64,000 nt of DNA, taken from CAVZOY01 sp963777095. GTDB taxonomy: Bacteria > Actinomycetota > Actinomycetes > Mycobacteriales > Geodermatophilaceae. Where the stretch lies: contig CAVZOY010000002.1 in the NCBI GenBank assembly GCA_963777095.1, positions 558,001 through 622,000 of the forward strand, in the 5' to 3' direction. Positions 27,605 to 38,128 of this stretch are shown piece after piece. Each line of letters opens with the position of its first letter. Position 1 is the stretch's first letter. A program made the translations under genes and the position numbers. The notes under the pieces were generated by a model that saw nothing but the letters and a program-made list of their open reading frames with translations, searched no databases and was not told the DNA's origin.

Positions 27605-27650
27605 GCGGCCCCCTCAGGGGCCCGTCGCGAGCTTGCGAGCGATGGGGGGC
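27605..27650. repeat. GAGCTTGCGA-core repeat between ilvB and ilvN
   Basis: The region has CCCCCTCAGGGG, a small palindrome, followed by GTCGCGAGCTTGCGAGCGA and a G-run. The central 10 bases match the element beside ilvC at 25939. In the ilvB reading direction it would add a tail of about 15 residues, so it may have been inserted near the ilvB 3' end. Confidence 0.35.
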
Positions 27651-29547
27651 ATGCCAGACCTGTCCTTCACCGAAGACCGGGCGCACGTCGCGCGCGGCGA
27701 GGATGTCGTCGTTGCTGGAGCCGGCCGCGACCATCGGCCACACCTGCGCGTCGTGCCCGACGACGAAGTCGATGACCACCGGGGCGTCGTCGATCGCCAT
27801 CGCCTTCTCGATCACGGCGTCCACGTCGTCCTTGGTCTCGCAGCGCAGGCCGACGCAGCCGAGCGCCTCGGCGAGCGCGACGAAGTCCGGGATGCGGACC
27901 GACGTGGGCTTTCCGTCGGCGTCCAGCGCGTGCAGCTTGGTGTTCGAGTAGCGGCCCTCGTAGAAGAGGGTCTGCCACTGCCGCACCATGCCGAGGTTGC
28001 CGTTGTTGATGATCGCGACCTTGATCGGGATGCCCTCGATCGCGCAGGTGGCCAGCTCCTGGTTGGTCATCTGGAAGCAGCCGTCGCCGTCGATCGCCCA
28101 CACGGTCGTGTCCGGGCACCCGTACTTGGCGCCCATGGCGGCCGGCACGGCGTAGCCCATCGTCCCGAGGCCGCCGCTGTTGAGCCAGGTGCCGGGCTTC
28201 TCGTAGGAGATGAACTGGGCCGCCCACATCTGGTGCTGGCCGACCCCTGCCGCGTAGATCGCGTCCGGGCCGGCGATCGCGCCCAGGCGCTCGATCACGT
28301 ACTGCGGCGACAGCGAACCGTCCTCGGGCCAGTCGTAGCCGAGCGGATAGCGGGTGCGCCAGTCGTCGAGCTGCGCCCACCAGGCCGCGAGGTCCGGACG
28401 GCGACCGGCCGCCTGCTCCGCGCGCAGCGCCTCGATCAGCGCGGTGATGGTCTCCTTGGCGTCGCCCACGATCGGGACGTCGGCCTTGCGGTTCTTGCCG
28501 ATCTCGGCGGGGTCGATGTCGGCGTGCACGATCTGCGCGGACGGCGCGAACGACGACAGCTGACCGGTCACCCGGTCGTCGAAGCGGGCGCCGAGGGCGA
28601 CCAGCAGGTCGGCCTTCTGCAGCGCGGTCACCGCGGTGACGTTGCCGTGCATGCCCGGCATGCCCAGGTTCTGCCGGTGGCTGTCCGGGAAGGCGCCACG
28701 CGCCATCAGCGTCGTCACCACCGGAGCGCCGGTCAGCTCGGCGAGCTCGGCCAGCTCCGCGGTCGCCTCGGCCTTGAGCACGCCGCCGCCCACGTACAGG
28801 ACCGGCCGCTGCGCCGCCGAGATCAGCGCCGCCGCCTCGCGCACCTGCTTGCCGTGCGGGCGGGTCGTGGGCTTGTAGCCGGGCAGCTCGATGCGCGGGG
28901 GCCAGGCGAAGTCCGTGGTCGCCTGGAGGACGTCCTTCGGGATGTCGACCAGGACCGGACCCGGCCGGCCGCTGGCGGCGAGGTGGAAGGCCTCGGCGAT
29001 CCGCTGCGGGATCTCGTCGGCATCGATGACCAGGAAGTTGTGCTTGGTGATCGGCATCGTGATGCCGCGGATGTCGGCCTCCTGGAAGGCGTCGGTGCCG
29101 ATGGCGTGGCTGGGCACCTGGCCGGTGATCGCCACGATCGGCACCGAGTCCATGTAGGCGTCGGCCAGCGGCGTCACGAGGTTCGTCGCGCCCGGCCCGG
29201 ACGTCGCCATGCAGACGCCGACCTTGCCGGTGGCCTGCGCGTACCCGGTGGCCGCGTGTCCGGCGCCCTGCTCGTGGCGCACCAGGACGTGCCGCACGCG
29301 GCGAGTCGAACAGCGGGTCGTAGGCCGGCAGGATCGCCCCGCCCGGGATGCCGAAGATGACCTCGGTGCCGACGGCCTCCAGACTGCGGACCAGGCTCTG
29401 CGCCCCGGTGATGCCGGTGGCGGGCTCGGTCGGCAGGCCGGTGTTGCGCTCGCGTGCACCGACCGGGGTCGCGGAGCGGGTCGTCTCGACGCCGTCCAGC
29501 GCGGCGGCTGCCTCGCGCGTGGCGGACTCGCTGGTGGGGGTGGTCAT
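27614..29547 (-). CDS. ilvB: Acetolactate synthase large subunit (frame broken near 29298, uncertain 3' end)
   Basis: This TPP- and FAD-dependent enzyme catalyses the first common step of valine, leucine and isoleucine synthesis. It begins MTTPTSESATREAA with a roughly 45-residue extension before GAQSLVRSLEAVGTEVIFG. A surplus base near 29298 separates FDSP from VRHVLVRHEQGAGHAATGYA, which carries the catalytic Glu. TPP-binding GDGCFQMTNQELATC and NNGNLGMVRQ are near the C-terminus. The frame as written continues past RPVFGE into ilvN and stops only at 27447. One surplus base near 27657 would give a TGA at 27614 and about 643 residues. An attenuator precedes it. Confidence 0.94.
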
Positions 29548-29619
29548 CGGGGGCTCTCCTGGGCGCCGGGGTGGGACGTGCGGTGCGGCGGACCTGCTCG
29601 ACGGTCGGTCTCGGCCAAC

Positions 29620-29650
29620 AAAAAACCCCTCGTGCCACGGGCACGAAGGG
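29620..29650 (-). terminator. Attenuator terminator of ilvB
   Basis: CCCTTCGTGCC and GGCACGAGGGG form an 11-bp stem with a CGT loop, followed on the minus strand by six T residues. It lies between the leader peptide and ilvB, and is the textbook form of an intrinsic terminator. Confidence 0.92.
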
Positions 29651-29653
29651 CTG

Positions 29654-29680
29654 AGCGCGTCGGTGTCGAACCGACGCGCT
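29654..29680 (-). promoter_or_regulatory. Pause hairpin of the ilvB leader
   Basis: AGCGCGTCGGT and ACCGACGCGCT are perfect 11-bp arms with a 5-base loop. The 5' arm on the transcript overlaps the leader-peptide stop codon, as expected for a hairpin disrupted by a stalled ribosome. Confidence 0.8.
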
Positions 29681-29714
29681 AGGCGACTACGAGGAGGATC
29701 CGGGCGCGCAGCAC
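29679..29714 (-). CDS. Leader peptide of the ilvBNC operon (MLRARILLVVA)
   Basis: GTG 29714 to TAG 29679 encodes MLRARILLVVA, with Ile, Leu, Leu, Val, Val codons next to the stop. All three end products of the pathway are represented. A pause hairpin and a terminator with a U-run follow, then ilvB 72 bases further on. Ribosome-mediated attenuation of ilvBNC is established in Corynebacterium. This leader has the same logic and very similar residues. Confidence 0.85.
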   Translation of the reverse strand: MLRARILLVVA

Positions 29715-29764
29715 GTGCCCACTGTGCGCCCAGACCGGCGCGGGCGTCAACAACGCCGTCCCAC

Positions 29765-32700
29765 TCAGTGGACGTCGGCCAGCGGCAACGTGGGATCGGG
29801 TCCGTCGAGGACGGCCGGGTCGAAACCGTCGATCACCTCGGTGAGCCGCTCGAACGCCACCGGCCGGCCGACCAGGAAGCCCTGGACGAAGACGCACCCC
29901 AGCGCCGTGAGCTCGGCCAGCTGGCCCGGCGTCTCGACCCCCTCCGCGACGACGTCCATGCCGAGCCGGCGGCCGAGGTCGACGACGGTGCGCACCAGGG
30001 AGGCCGCCCGGGCGTCGCCCTCGATGCCGGCGACGAACTCGCGGTCCATCTTGAGGACGTCGACCGGCATCCGGGCCAGGTAGGCCAGCGAGGAGAAGCC
30101 CTTGCCGAAGTCGTCGAGGCTGATGACGCAGCCCATGTCGCGCAGCGTGACGAGGTCGCCCTCGAGCCGCTCGTGCGCGTCGATGAGCAGGGTCTCGGTG
30201 ACCTCGAGCATCAGCCGGCGCGGCGGAACCCCGGCGGCGGCCAGGGCGCGGGCGACATCGGGGGCGAGGCAGCCGGCCTGCAGGTGGCGTACGGACACGT
30301 TGACGGCGACCTTGAGGTCGCGGCCCTCGGCGAGCAGCAGGGCGAGGTCGGCGGTCGCCGTCTTCAGCACCCACTGCTGCAGCGGGACGATCAGGCCGTC
30401 GTCCTCGGCGAGGGCGATGAACTCGTCCGGCGGCACGGTGCCCAGCACGGGGTGGTCCCAGCGGACGAGCGCCTCGACGCCGAGAACCCGCCGCTCGGCC
30501 AGGCCGGCGACGGGTTGGTACTCCAGGCGGAGCTGACCGTGCTCGAGTGCGTCGGGCAGGTCGCGGGCCAGTCGCGCTCGTCGGCGCATGGCGTCGTCCA
30601 GGGCGCCGTCCCGGCCGGGGCCGGTGAACCGCACGCAGCCCTTGCCGGCGGCCTTGGCGGCGCGCAGTGCGAGGTCGGCGGCGCGGATGGCGCCGGCGGC
30701 GTCCTCGTCGGGCACCAGCTGGGCGACGCCGATGCTGCCCGAGACGCCGAAGACGGGGCCACGGCCGGCGCCGCCGTCCGGGTCAGGGGCGCGGAACGGC
30801 CGGTCGAGCAGGACCAGCAGCCGCTCGGCGAGCGCCGGTGGCCTCCTCGGCGGTGCCGGGGACGACGAGGGCGAACTCGTCGCCGCCGAGCCGCGCCACG
30901 AGGTCGCGGTCGCGGGCGGCGCCGCGCAGCCGGTCGGCGACGACGGCCAGCAGCAGGTCGCCGGCCTCGTGGCCGGCGACGTCGTTGACGGTCTTGAAGC
31001 CGTCGAGGTCGATGAGCAGCACGCAGGCCGGCTCGCCGGTCTGCGTGCGCGCCCGTGCGGACTCGAGCGCGGCCATCAGGCGGGCCCGGTTGGGCAGGCC
31101 GGTGAGGTAGTCGGTCCAGGCCATGCGCTGGAGCTCGCGCTCGGTGCTGCGCCGCAGGGTGACGTCGCGCAGGTGCAGCACGACCTCGTCGTCGGGGGCA
31201 CCGTCGGCGGTCACCCGCGCGGCGCCGACCACCTCGACGTCGCGCCGGTCCCCCGCCGACGTCCGGAGGCCGACGGTGATCGGCAGGGAGACCGGCACGC
31301 CGGCGAGCACGTCGCCGCTGAGTGCCGCGCAGGACCGTGCGGTCGTCGCGGTCCAGCAGGTCGGCCAGCGGTCGGTCGGTGAGCTCCTGGCTGCGCCAGC
31401 CGAGCTGGCTGCGGGCGCCGCCGGAGACCCAGGTGATCCGGCCGTCGGCCTCGAGCACCACGGTGACGTCCTCGGCGCTGGCGACCAGCGCCCGCATGCG
31501 GCGGTCGGTGCGCAGCAGCCGGCGGGCCAGCCGCTGACCGTCGGTGGCCCAGAGCAGGCCCCGGACGAACGTGAGCAGGACCAGCACCCCGACGCCGATG
31601 CCCTCGACGGGCGAGATGTCGCGCCCGGTCACGGCCGCGCCGACCACGAGCAGCGCCACCGAGTACGCGGTGCAGTGGCTGAGCAGCACGCCGAGCAGCG
31701 GCACGGGGCCGGACTCCACCGGCTCGCCGACCGGCCGGCCGGGGTCGGTGTCGGCCGCGCGGACCGCGCAGGCCAGCATGCCGATCCAGGCGAGCGCGGT
31801 GAGCAGGTCGACGGCCGGGCCGCCGATGGTCCGGCCGAACGCGTCGGCCACGGCGACGACGGAGATGAGCGCGACGACGCCGACCATCCAGCCCGCGCTG
31901 CGCCGGCGCTCCTCCCCCACGCGCGCGAGGGTGACCAGGCCGAGGCCGCAGAGCAGCGCGCCGAGCGCCGGGTAGCCCACCGTGATCAGGGCGGGCGTGA
32001 GCCCGTCGCCGGCGACCGCGGCGTCGGCGAGCACGAACTCGCCGAGGACGGCCACCGCGACCAGCACGATGAGGGCGTCGACGACCACGCGGGAACCGCC
32101 CCGCCGGTAGGACCGCGGCGGGGCGAGCAGGACGCAGGCGACGACGGCCGCGATCACGGCGAGGAGCTGCGGGAACTCCTCCCAGCCCGCCTGGCTGACG
32201 TCGCTGCCGACGCCGCGGAAGGCGGCCATGGCCTGGCCGATCCCGAGCAGGACACCGGCGACCGACAGGATCCGCCACGGGCGGGCGGACGCCGGGTCGA
32301 GGCGCGCGGCGACGCGGCCGACCGCGAGCGCGGTGAGGATGCAGGCGGCCGAGAGCAGGACCCCGGTGAGCCGCACGGGCGCGGCGCCCGGCACCGCCAG
32401 GTGCACGGTGACCAGCGCGGCGGCCACCACGCCCAGCAGTGCCAGCGACGCCCGTGCCGTCGGACCGGAGGCGGCCCACGGCAGCTGGAGCGCGCCGTTC
32501 ACCGCTGGCCCACCAGGCCCGGACAGGAGCAGCCCCGGAGTCTCGGAGAGGTGCGTGGCCAGGTCGGCCGGCGTCATCGGCCGGGACACGACGCGGCCCT
32601 GGGCGAAGCCGTAGCCGGAGTCGCTCAGCGACGCCAGCTGCGCGGGGGTCTCGACGCCCTCGGCGACGACGTCGAGACCCAGCGCGCGGCCGATGCCGAT

Positions 32701-35166
32701 CATCGAGTCGGACAGCGCCCGCCCCTGCGGGTCCCGGTCGATGCGGGTCACCAGCGAGCGGTCCAGCTTGAGGATGTCGATCGGCAGGGTGGTCAGCTGG
32801 GTCAGCCCCGAGTAGCCGGTGCCGAATCCCTCGAGGGCCACGTGCACGCCCATGAGACGCAGAGTGGTCAGGTCCAGCCCGATCCGCTCGTCGTCGGCCA
32901 GCACGGTCGCCTCGGTGATCTCCAGGATGAGCCTCTCCGGAGCCAGCCCCGTCATGCGCAGCGCAGCCCCCACGTCGGCGACCAGAGTGCCTGTCGAAGC
33001 CCACCCGGTCGAGACGTCTACGCCCAGTCGCACGGGTTGCGCCGATTCGGGCAGCGCCGCGACGGCGATCATCGCCTCCTGCAGCAACCAGCGACCCAGT
33101 TCGCCGGCGACCCCCGCACGGGCGGCCAGGGGCAGGAACTCGGCCGGCAGCACGTCGCCGAACACGGGGTGGTGCCAGCGCAGCAGCGCCTCCACGCCCA
33201 CGATCCGCTGCTCGCTGAGCGAGACGATCGGCTCCAGCAGCAGGGCCAGCTCCCCGCGGGTCGGTGCGCCCGCCAGGTCGGCGCGGAGCCGGTCGCGCCG
33301 CTCCGCCGCCTCACCGAGGGCCGGCGTCCAGCGCGTGGCGGTTCCGGCGGCGCGGGCGTGCGCGGCGCGGACGGCGAGCTCCACCCGGTTCAGCACGTCG
33401 TCGGCGGTCAGCCCCGGCTCCACGCGGGCCAGGCCGATCGCACCGGTGAGGTCGACGATGCCGCCAGGGGTCATGATCGGTTGCTCGATGACCGAGAGAC
33501 ACCGGGCCGCCAGCTGGTCGACCTCGGCGACGTCGCGGTCCGGGTCGTCGGACTCGCCGTGGGCCAGCACCGCGAAGGCGCCACCGCCCATGCGGGCGAC
33601 CAGATCCCCGGCCCGCACCGTGCCGCGCAGCCGCAGGCCGACCTCGCTCACGAGGTCGCGCACGGCCGTCCGGCCGACGTCCTCGCGGGCGGACTGCAGC
33701 CCGTCGAGCTCGATGAACAGCAGCGTCACCGGCGCACCGGGTGCGTCGATCGCGCGCTGGAGCGCCAGCTCGCAGCCGGCCCGGTTCGGCAGGCCGGTCA
33801 TGGGGTCGGTGTAGGCGACGCTGCGGAGCACCTGCTCGCGGGCGAACCGGTCGGTGACGTCGCGGCAGTGCAGCACGACCGCGGCCACCGAGGGCTCGGA
33901 TCGCAGGTCGACGACGACGGCCTCGAGGATGCGCCAGGATCCCGCGGCGTCCCGGAGCCGGAGCACGTGCAGGTCGCCGGCGGACCCGGCGTCGGGCAGC
34001 CCCGGCTCGCCGGCGCGGGGCAGCACCTCGGCCAGAGCTGTGGCGTCGTCCGGGTGCACGGCGGCCAGCAGCGGCGAGCCGACGAGTGCGTCGGCGGCCG
34101 ACCCGAGTGAGCGGCCGAGCGCCGGCGAGGACCAGGCCACGCGCAGGTCGTCGTCCAGGATGACGACGGCGTCGGCGCCCTCCTGCACGAGCGACCGGAA
34201 CCAGGCCTCGCTGCGGAGCAGCCGTGCACCGAGCCGCTGCTCCTCGCGGGCGGCGACCCAGCGGTGCACCGCGGCGAGCAGCACGCAGACCACGACGCCG
34301 GCGATGGTCACGCCGCTGGGCGGGTAGCCGAGCAGGGTGGCGCCCGCGGCCACGACGACGGCGACCGCCATCGCCAGGTGCGGCAGGAGCTGGCCCAGCC
34401 GGGTCGAGGCGCCCGACGGCGGACGGCCGCCCGAGTTCGGACCGGGGTCGGAGAGGACGGCGAGGCAGACGACGGCGAGCCCGGCGACGACGCACAGTCG
34501 GCTCGTCGCGGTGCCGCCCGCCCATCCGCCCAGCAGCGCCGAGGTGGCCAGGCCGCGCCCGGCGGTGACGAGGACGGAGCCGAGGAGGAGCAGCAGGGCG
34601 GCGCGCTGACGGCGGGACTCGATCGCGCCCAGCACGATCAGCGCCCCGGCCATCATGGCCGAGGTGACGACGACGGCGGCGCCGAGGACGAGTTGCTCGG
34701 GCGCGGCCAGGTCCTGCCAGCGCCCACCCGGGCCGACGAAGAGCAGCTGCATCGCGACGGCGCTCGCGGTGGTGAAGAGCGCCAGCTCCACGACCACCCG
34801 CCGGCCGCGGCCCCGCAGCCGGCCCGGCTCGACGAGGGTGAGACCGCCGACGATGGCCAGCGCGTAGCCCGGAACCGTGGGGAGCCAGCGCAGGACCGCC
34901 GTGTCGAGCGGGTCCACCGGTGCGACCACGGTCGCCAGGACCACGCCGAGCAGGGGGAACAGCGGCGCCAGCGCCAGGGCCCGCCAGCCGCGGAGACCGC
35001 GCTCGCGGCGCCCGCCGACGGTCCACACCACGACGGCGCACGAGACCCCCGCGAGGAGCAGCACGCCGTTGGCGCCGCGCGCGAGCGCGGGCTCCACGGC
35101 GGCAGCCGCGCAGGCGCTCAGCGCCAGTGCGGTGGCGGCGAGAAGCCACCATCGACGGGAGTCCAC
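29765..35166 (-). CDS. Giant membrane protein with two tandem PAS-GGDEF-EAL modules (breaks near 30836 and 31323)
   Basis: About 1800 residues after removing two surplus bases. Module 1 has about ten helices (residues 1-300), a PAS domain, a degenerate GGDEF (VARMGGGAF, about 525) and an EAL domain. That EAL keeps EALLRW (about 659) but has LEGFGTGYS (about 779) where active enzymes have a DDFG pair. Module 2 repeats the plan with about ten helices (about 890-1230) and PAS. Its GGDEF is intact (about 1427) with an RDRD inhibitory site five residues upstream. Its EAL (about 1563) keeps EALVRW, NVSVRHL and SLDDFGKGFSSL (about 1684). The protein should make and/or degrade cyclic di-GMP through module 2, with module 1 probably regulatory. 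Start GTG 35166. Confidence 0.88.
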
Positions 35167-35273
35167 ACGGTGAGTATCGGCGGGTTAACCGAACGTCACG
35201 AGGGAGACGGCGCGAACGGTCACCCGTTCGGGGGGTCTCCCCCCGTGGGGTGCGGTCCCGGCCGGAGGAGGGC

Positions 35274-36995
35274 TCAGCCGCAGATGGCGCCCTGCGCGGC
35301 GGACCCCACGAGCTTGGCGTACTTGCCGAGCACCCCGGTCGTGTAGCGCGCCGGCGGCGGCGTCCAGTCCAGCCGCCGGCGGGCCAGCTCGGCCTCGTCG
35401 ACCAGCAGGTCGAGGGTCCGCGCGGCCAGGTCCAGTCGGATCGGGTCGCCGTCGGCCACGAGGCCGATCGGTCCGCCGTCGGCCGCCTCGGGGGCGACGT
35501 GGCCGATGCACAGCCCCGTCGTCCCACCCGAGAAGCGGCCGTCGGTCAGCAGCAGGACGTCCTTGCCGAGCCCCGCGCCCTTGATGGCGCCGGTGACGGC
35601 GAGCATCTCGCGCATGCCCGGCCCGCCCTTGGGGCCCTCGTACCGGATCACCAGGACGTCGCCCGGCCTCAGCGTGCCCTCGGTCACGGCGTCCATCGCG
35701 CCCTGCTCGCCGTCGAAGACCCGGGCGGTGCCCTCGAAGACGTCGGCGTCGAAGCCCGCCGACTTCACGACCGCGCCCTCCGGTGCGAGGGAGCCGCGCA
35801 GGATCGTCAGCCCCCCGGTGCGGTGGATCGGGTTGTTCATCGCGTGGATGATCGCGCCGTCCGGATCCGGCGGGGCGATCTCGGCCAGGTTCTGGGCCAT
35901 CGTCTTGCCGGTCACCGTGAGCACGTCGCCGTGCAGCAGCCCGGCGTCCAGCAGGGCGCGCAGGACGACGGGGACGCCGCCGATCCGGTCGACGTCGGTC
36001 ATCACGTACCGGCCGAACGGCTTGACGTCGGCCAGGTGCGGCGTCCGGTCGCCGATCCGGTTGAAGTCGTCGAGGGTCAGGTCGACCCGCGCTTCGTGCG
36101 CGATGGCCATGAGGTGCAGGACGGCGTTGGTCGAGCCGCCGAGCGCCATGCAGACGGTGATGGCGTTCTCGAACGCCTCCTTGGTCATGATCTGGCGCGC
36201 GGTGATGCCCTTGCGCAGCAGGTTGACCACGGCCTCGCCCGAGGCGACGGCGACCGCGTCGCGGCGGCTGTCGACGGCGGGCGGCGCAGCGCTGCCGGGC
36301 AGCGCCATGCCGAGGGCCTCGGCGATGCTGGCCATGGTGTTGGCGGTGTACATGCCGCCGCAGGAGCCCATGCCCGGGCAGGCGTTGCGCTCGATCGCAC
36401 CGAGCTCGTCCCTCGTGATCTTCCCGGCCGCGCACGCGCCGACCGCCTCGAAGACGTCGATGACCGTGAGGTCGCGGTCGCCGAGCTTGCCCGGCAGTGT
36501 CGAGCCCGAGTAGACGAAGACACTCGCCAGGTCGAGGCGGGCGGCGGCCATCAGCATGCCGGGCAGCGACTTGTCGCACCCGGCCAGCAGCACCGAGCCG
36601 TCGAGCCGCTCGGCGAACATCACCGTCTCGACGGAGTCGGCGATGACCTCGCGGGAGACCAGCGAGGCGCGCATGCCTTCGTGACCCATCGAGATGCCGT
36701 CGGAGACCGAGATGGTGGCGAACTCCAGCGGATAGCCGCCGGCGGCGTGCACACCCTCCTTGGCCCGCTTGGCCAGCCGGTCGAGCGAGAGGTTGCAGGG
36801 GGTGATCTCGTTCCACGACGAGGCGACGCCGATCTGCGGCTTTCCCCAGTCGTCGTCGCCCATGCCGACCGCGCGGAGCATCGCCCGCGCCGGCGCGCGG
36901 GTGTCGCCGTCGGTCACCTCGCGGCTGCGCGGCTTGATGTCGGGCGCGCCGGAGGCGGCCTGGGTACCGGAGGGGCGGTCGTCGACGGTCGTCAC
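35274..36995 (-). CDS. ilvD: Dihydroxy-acid dehydratase
   Basis: This iron-sulfur dehydratase catalyses the third common step of branched-chain amino-acid synthesis. 573 residues, full length and intact. Cluster cysteines are in LLAGCDKSLPGM and NACPGMGSCGGMYTANTM; a third is in the ITPCNLSLDRL segment. The C-terminal domain carries LTDGRFSGGTTGLCIGHVAPEA. It lies apart from ilvBNC and shows no leader peptide or attenuator upstream. GTG 36995 is divergent from a small PH-like membrane gene. Confidence 0.96.
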   Translation of the reverse strand: MTTVDDRPSGTQAASGAPDIKPRSREVTDGDTRAPARAMLRAVGMGDDDWGKPQIGVASSWNEITPCNLSLDRLAKRAKEGVHAAGGYPLEFATISVSDGISMGHEGMRASLVSREVIADSVETVMFAERLDGSVLLAGCDKSLPGMLMAAARLDLASVFVYSGSTLPGKLGDRDLTVIDVFEAVGACAAGKITRDELGAIERNACPGMGSCGGMYTANTMASIAEALGMALPGSAAPPAVDSRRDAVAVASGEAVVNLLRKGITARQIMTKEAFENAITVCMALGGSTNAVLHLMAIAHEARVDLTLDDFNRIGDRTPHLADVKPFGRYVMTDVDRIGGVPVVLRALLDAGLLHGDVLTVTGKTMAQNLAEIAPPDPDGAIIHAMNNPIHRTGGLTILRGSLAPEGAVVKSAGFDADVFEGTARVFDGEQGAMDAVTEGTLRPGDVLVIRYEGPKGGPGMREMLAVTGAIKGAGLGKDVLLLTDGRFSGGTTGLCIGHVAPEAADGGPIGLVADGDPIRLDLAARTLDLLVDEAELARRRLDWTPPPARYTTGVLGKYAKLVGSAAQGAICG

Positions 36996-37038
36996 GAGGC
37001 GCGATGGTAGGCCGCGCGCATCTGGGAGCATCGGGGAC

Positions 37039-37417
37039 GTGGCCCCCGTCCGACTGCGCATGAGCCGCACCATGCTGCTGCCCGTCGTCGTTTTCGCCCT
37101 GTGCCTGCTCCCGGTGGCGTTCGTGTCGTCGTGGGCGCTGCTCGTGCTCCTCGTGCCGGCCCTGCTCGCGCTGTGGGTGCTGCGGGTCGGTGTCATGGTC
37201 GACGACGAGGGCATTGGGCGCGCAGTCCCTCGTCGGCCGTCGCCGGATCGGCTGGGACGAGCTGGCCGGCATCCGGGTCGGGCAGCGCGGCGACCTGTGG
37301 CTGGTGACCACGCGCGGCACCGAGCTGCGGCTGCCGGTGCTCCGGGCCCGCGACCTGCCGCGGCTGTCGGCCCTGTCCGGCGGCCGCATCGACGTCCCCG
37401 CTCCTCCGGCGGGCTGA
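37039..37417 (+). CDS. PH-like (bPH) membrane protein (frame broken near 37214)
   Basis: About 125 residues after removing one surplus base. Two adjoining hydrophobic helices (MLLPVVVFALCLLPVAFVSSW, LLVLLVPALLALWVL) are followed by a short beta-rich domain. That domain has GRRRIGWDELAGIRVGQRGDLWLVT and ends LSGGRIDVPAPPAG, in the style of the low-molecular-weight antigen 6 PH domain of actinobacteria. The frame changes between VMVDDEG and LGAQSLVGR. Function unknown. Confidence 0.8.
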
Positions 37418-37429
37418 GGTCCCCGTTCG

Positions 37430-38119
37430 TCAGGAGTCGGCGAACAGCCAGCCTAGGACGGCGTCGGAGAAGGCCTCGGGCTCCGCCGCGTGCACGTGGT
37501 GCCCGGCCGGGATGGTGACGAGCGTGCAGTCGGGGATCAGCCGGGCGACCTCGGCCAGCTCGCCGGCGGGGAGATGGCTGTCCGGACCGCCACCGATCAG
37601 CAGCGTGCGGGCGGAGATCCCGGGCAGGCGCGCCCAGTACCGCCGGGTCGGGTCGTTCGCCTCGCCGAGGATCGCGGGCACGACGGGCCAGTCGAAGGGC
37701 AACGGGATGTCCGGCCGGTCCCGGATCGTCCGCTCCAGCGGAAACGGTGGCACGACGTCCTCGACGACCAGCCGGGTCACGCGAGCCGGCTGCTCCTGGG
37801 CGACGAGGTAGGCGACGACGCCGCCCATCGAGTGGCCGACCAGCACCACGTCGGTGAGGCCGAGCGCGTCCAACACCCCGAGGACGTCGTCGCGCATGAG
37901 CTCCCCCGAGTACTCCCCCGGCCAGTCGCTGGCGCCGTGCCCGCGCAGGTCGAGTGCCAGCAGCGAGAAGTGCGGGGCGAGCCGGGCGGCCACCGCGTCC
38001 CACGACGTCGCGTCCTCGCCGAGCGCGTGCAGCAGGACCAGCGGCGGCGCCTCGGGGTCCCCGCCGGTGTAGCAGGCGATGCGCAGGCCGTCGGGCAGCC
38101 GGACGTCGTGTCGGTCCAC
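37430..38119 (-). CDS. Alpha/beta-hydrolase fold protein
   Basis: 229 residues. The nucleophile elbow GHSMGGVVAYL carries the catalytic Ser (about residue 95), LLHALGEDATSWD provides the oxyanion region, and the terminal His is in IPAGHHVHAAEPEAF. No signal peptide is present, so the protein is cytoplasmic. It resembles general esterases or haloperoxidase-like hydrolases, and the substrate is not evident. GTG 38119 follows the hydroxyacid-dehydrogenase stop by nine bases, suggesting a two-gene unit. The gene is intact. Confidence 0.87.
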   Translation of the reverse strand: MDRHDVRLPDGLRIACYTGGDPEAPPLVLLHALGEDATSWDAVAARLAPHFSLLALDLRGHGASDWPGEYSGELMRDDVLGVLDALGLTDVVLVGHSMGGVVAYLVAQEQPARVTRLVVEDVVPPFPLERTIRDRPDIPLPFDWPVVPAILGEANDPTRRYWARLPGISARTLLIGGGPDSHLPAGELAEVARLIPDCTLVTIPAGHHVHAAEPEAFSDAVLGWLFADS

Positions 38120-38128
38120 GGACGGGCC

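Noticed and set aside
27447..29547. An ilvB-ilvN fusion protein
   Set aside because: The read-through into ilvN is in the wrong frame, so it would encode an unrelated tail rather than a fusion.
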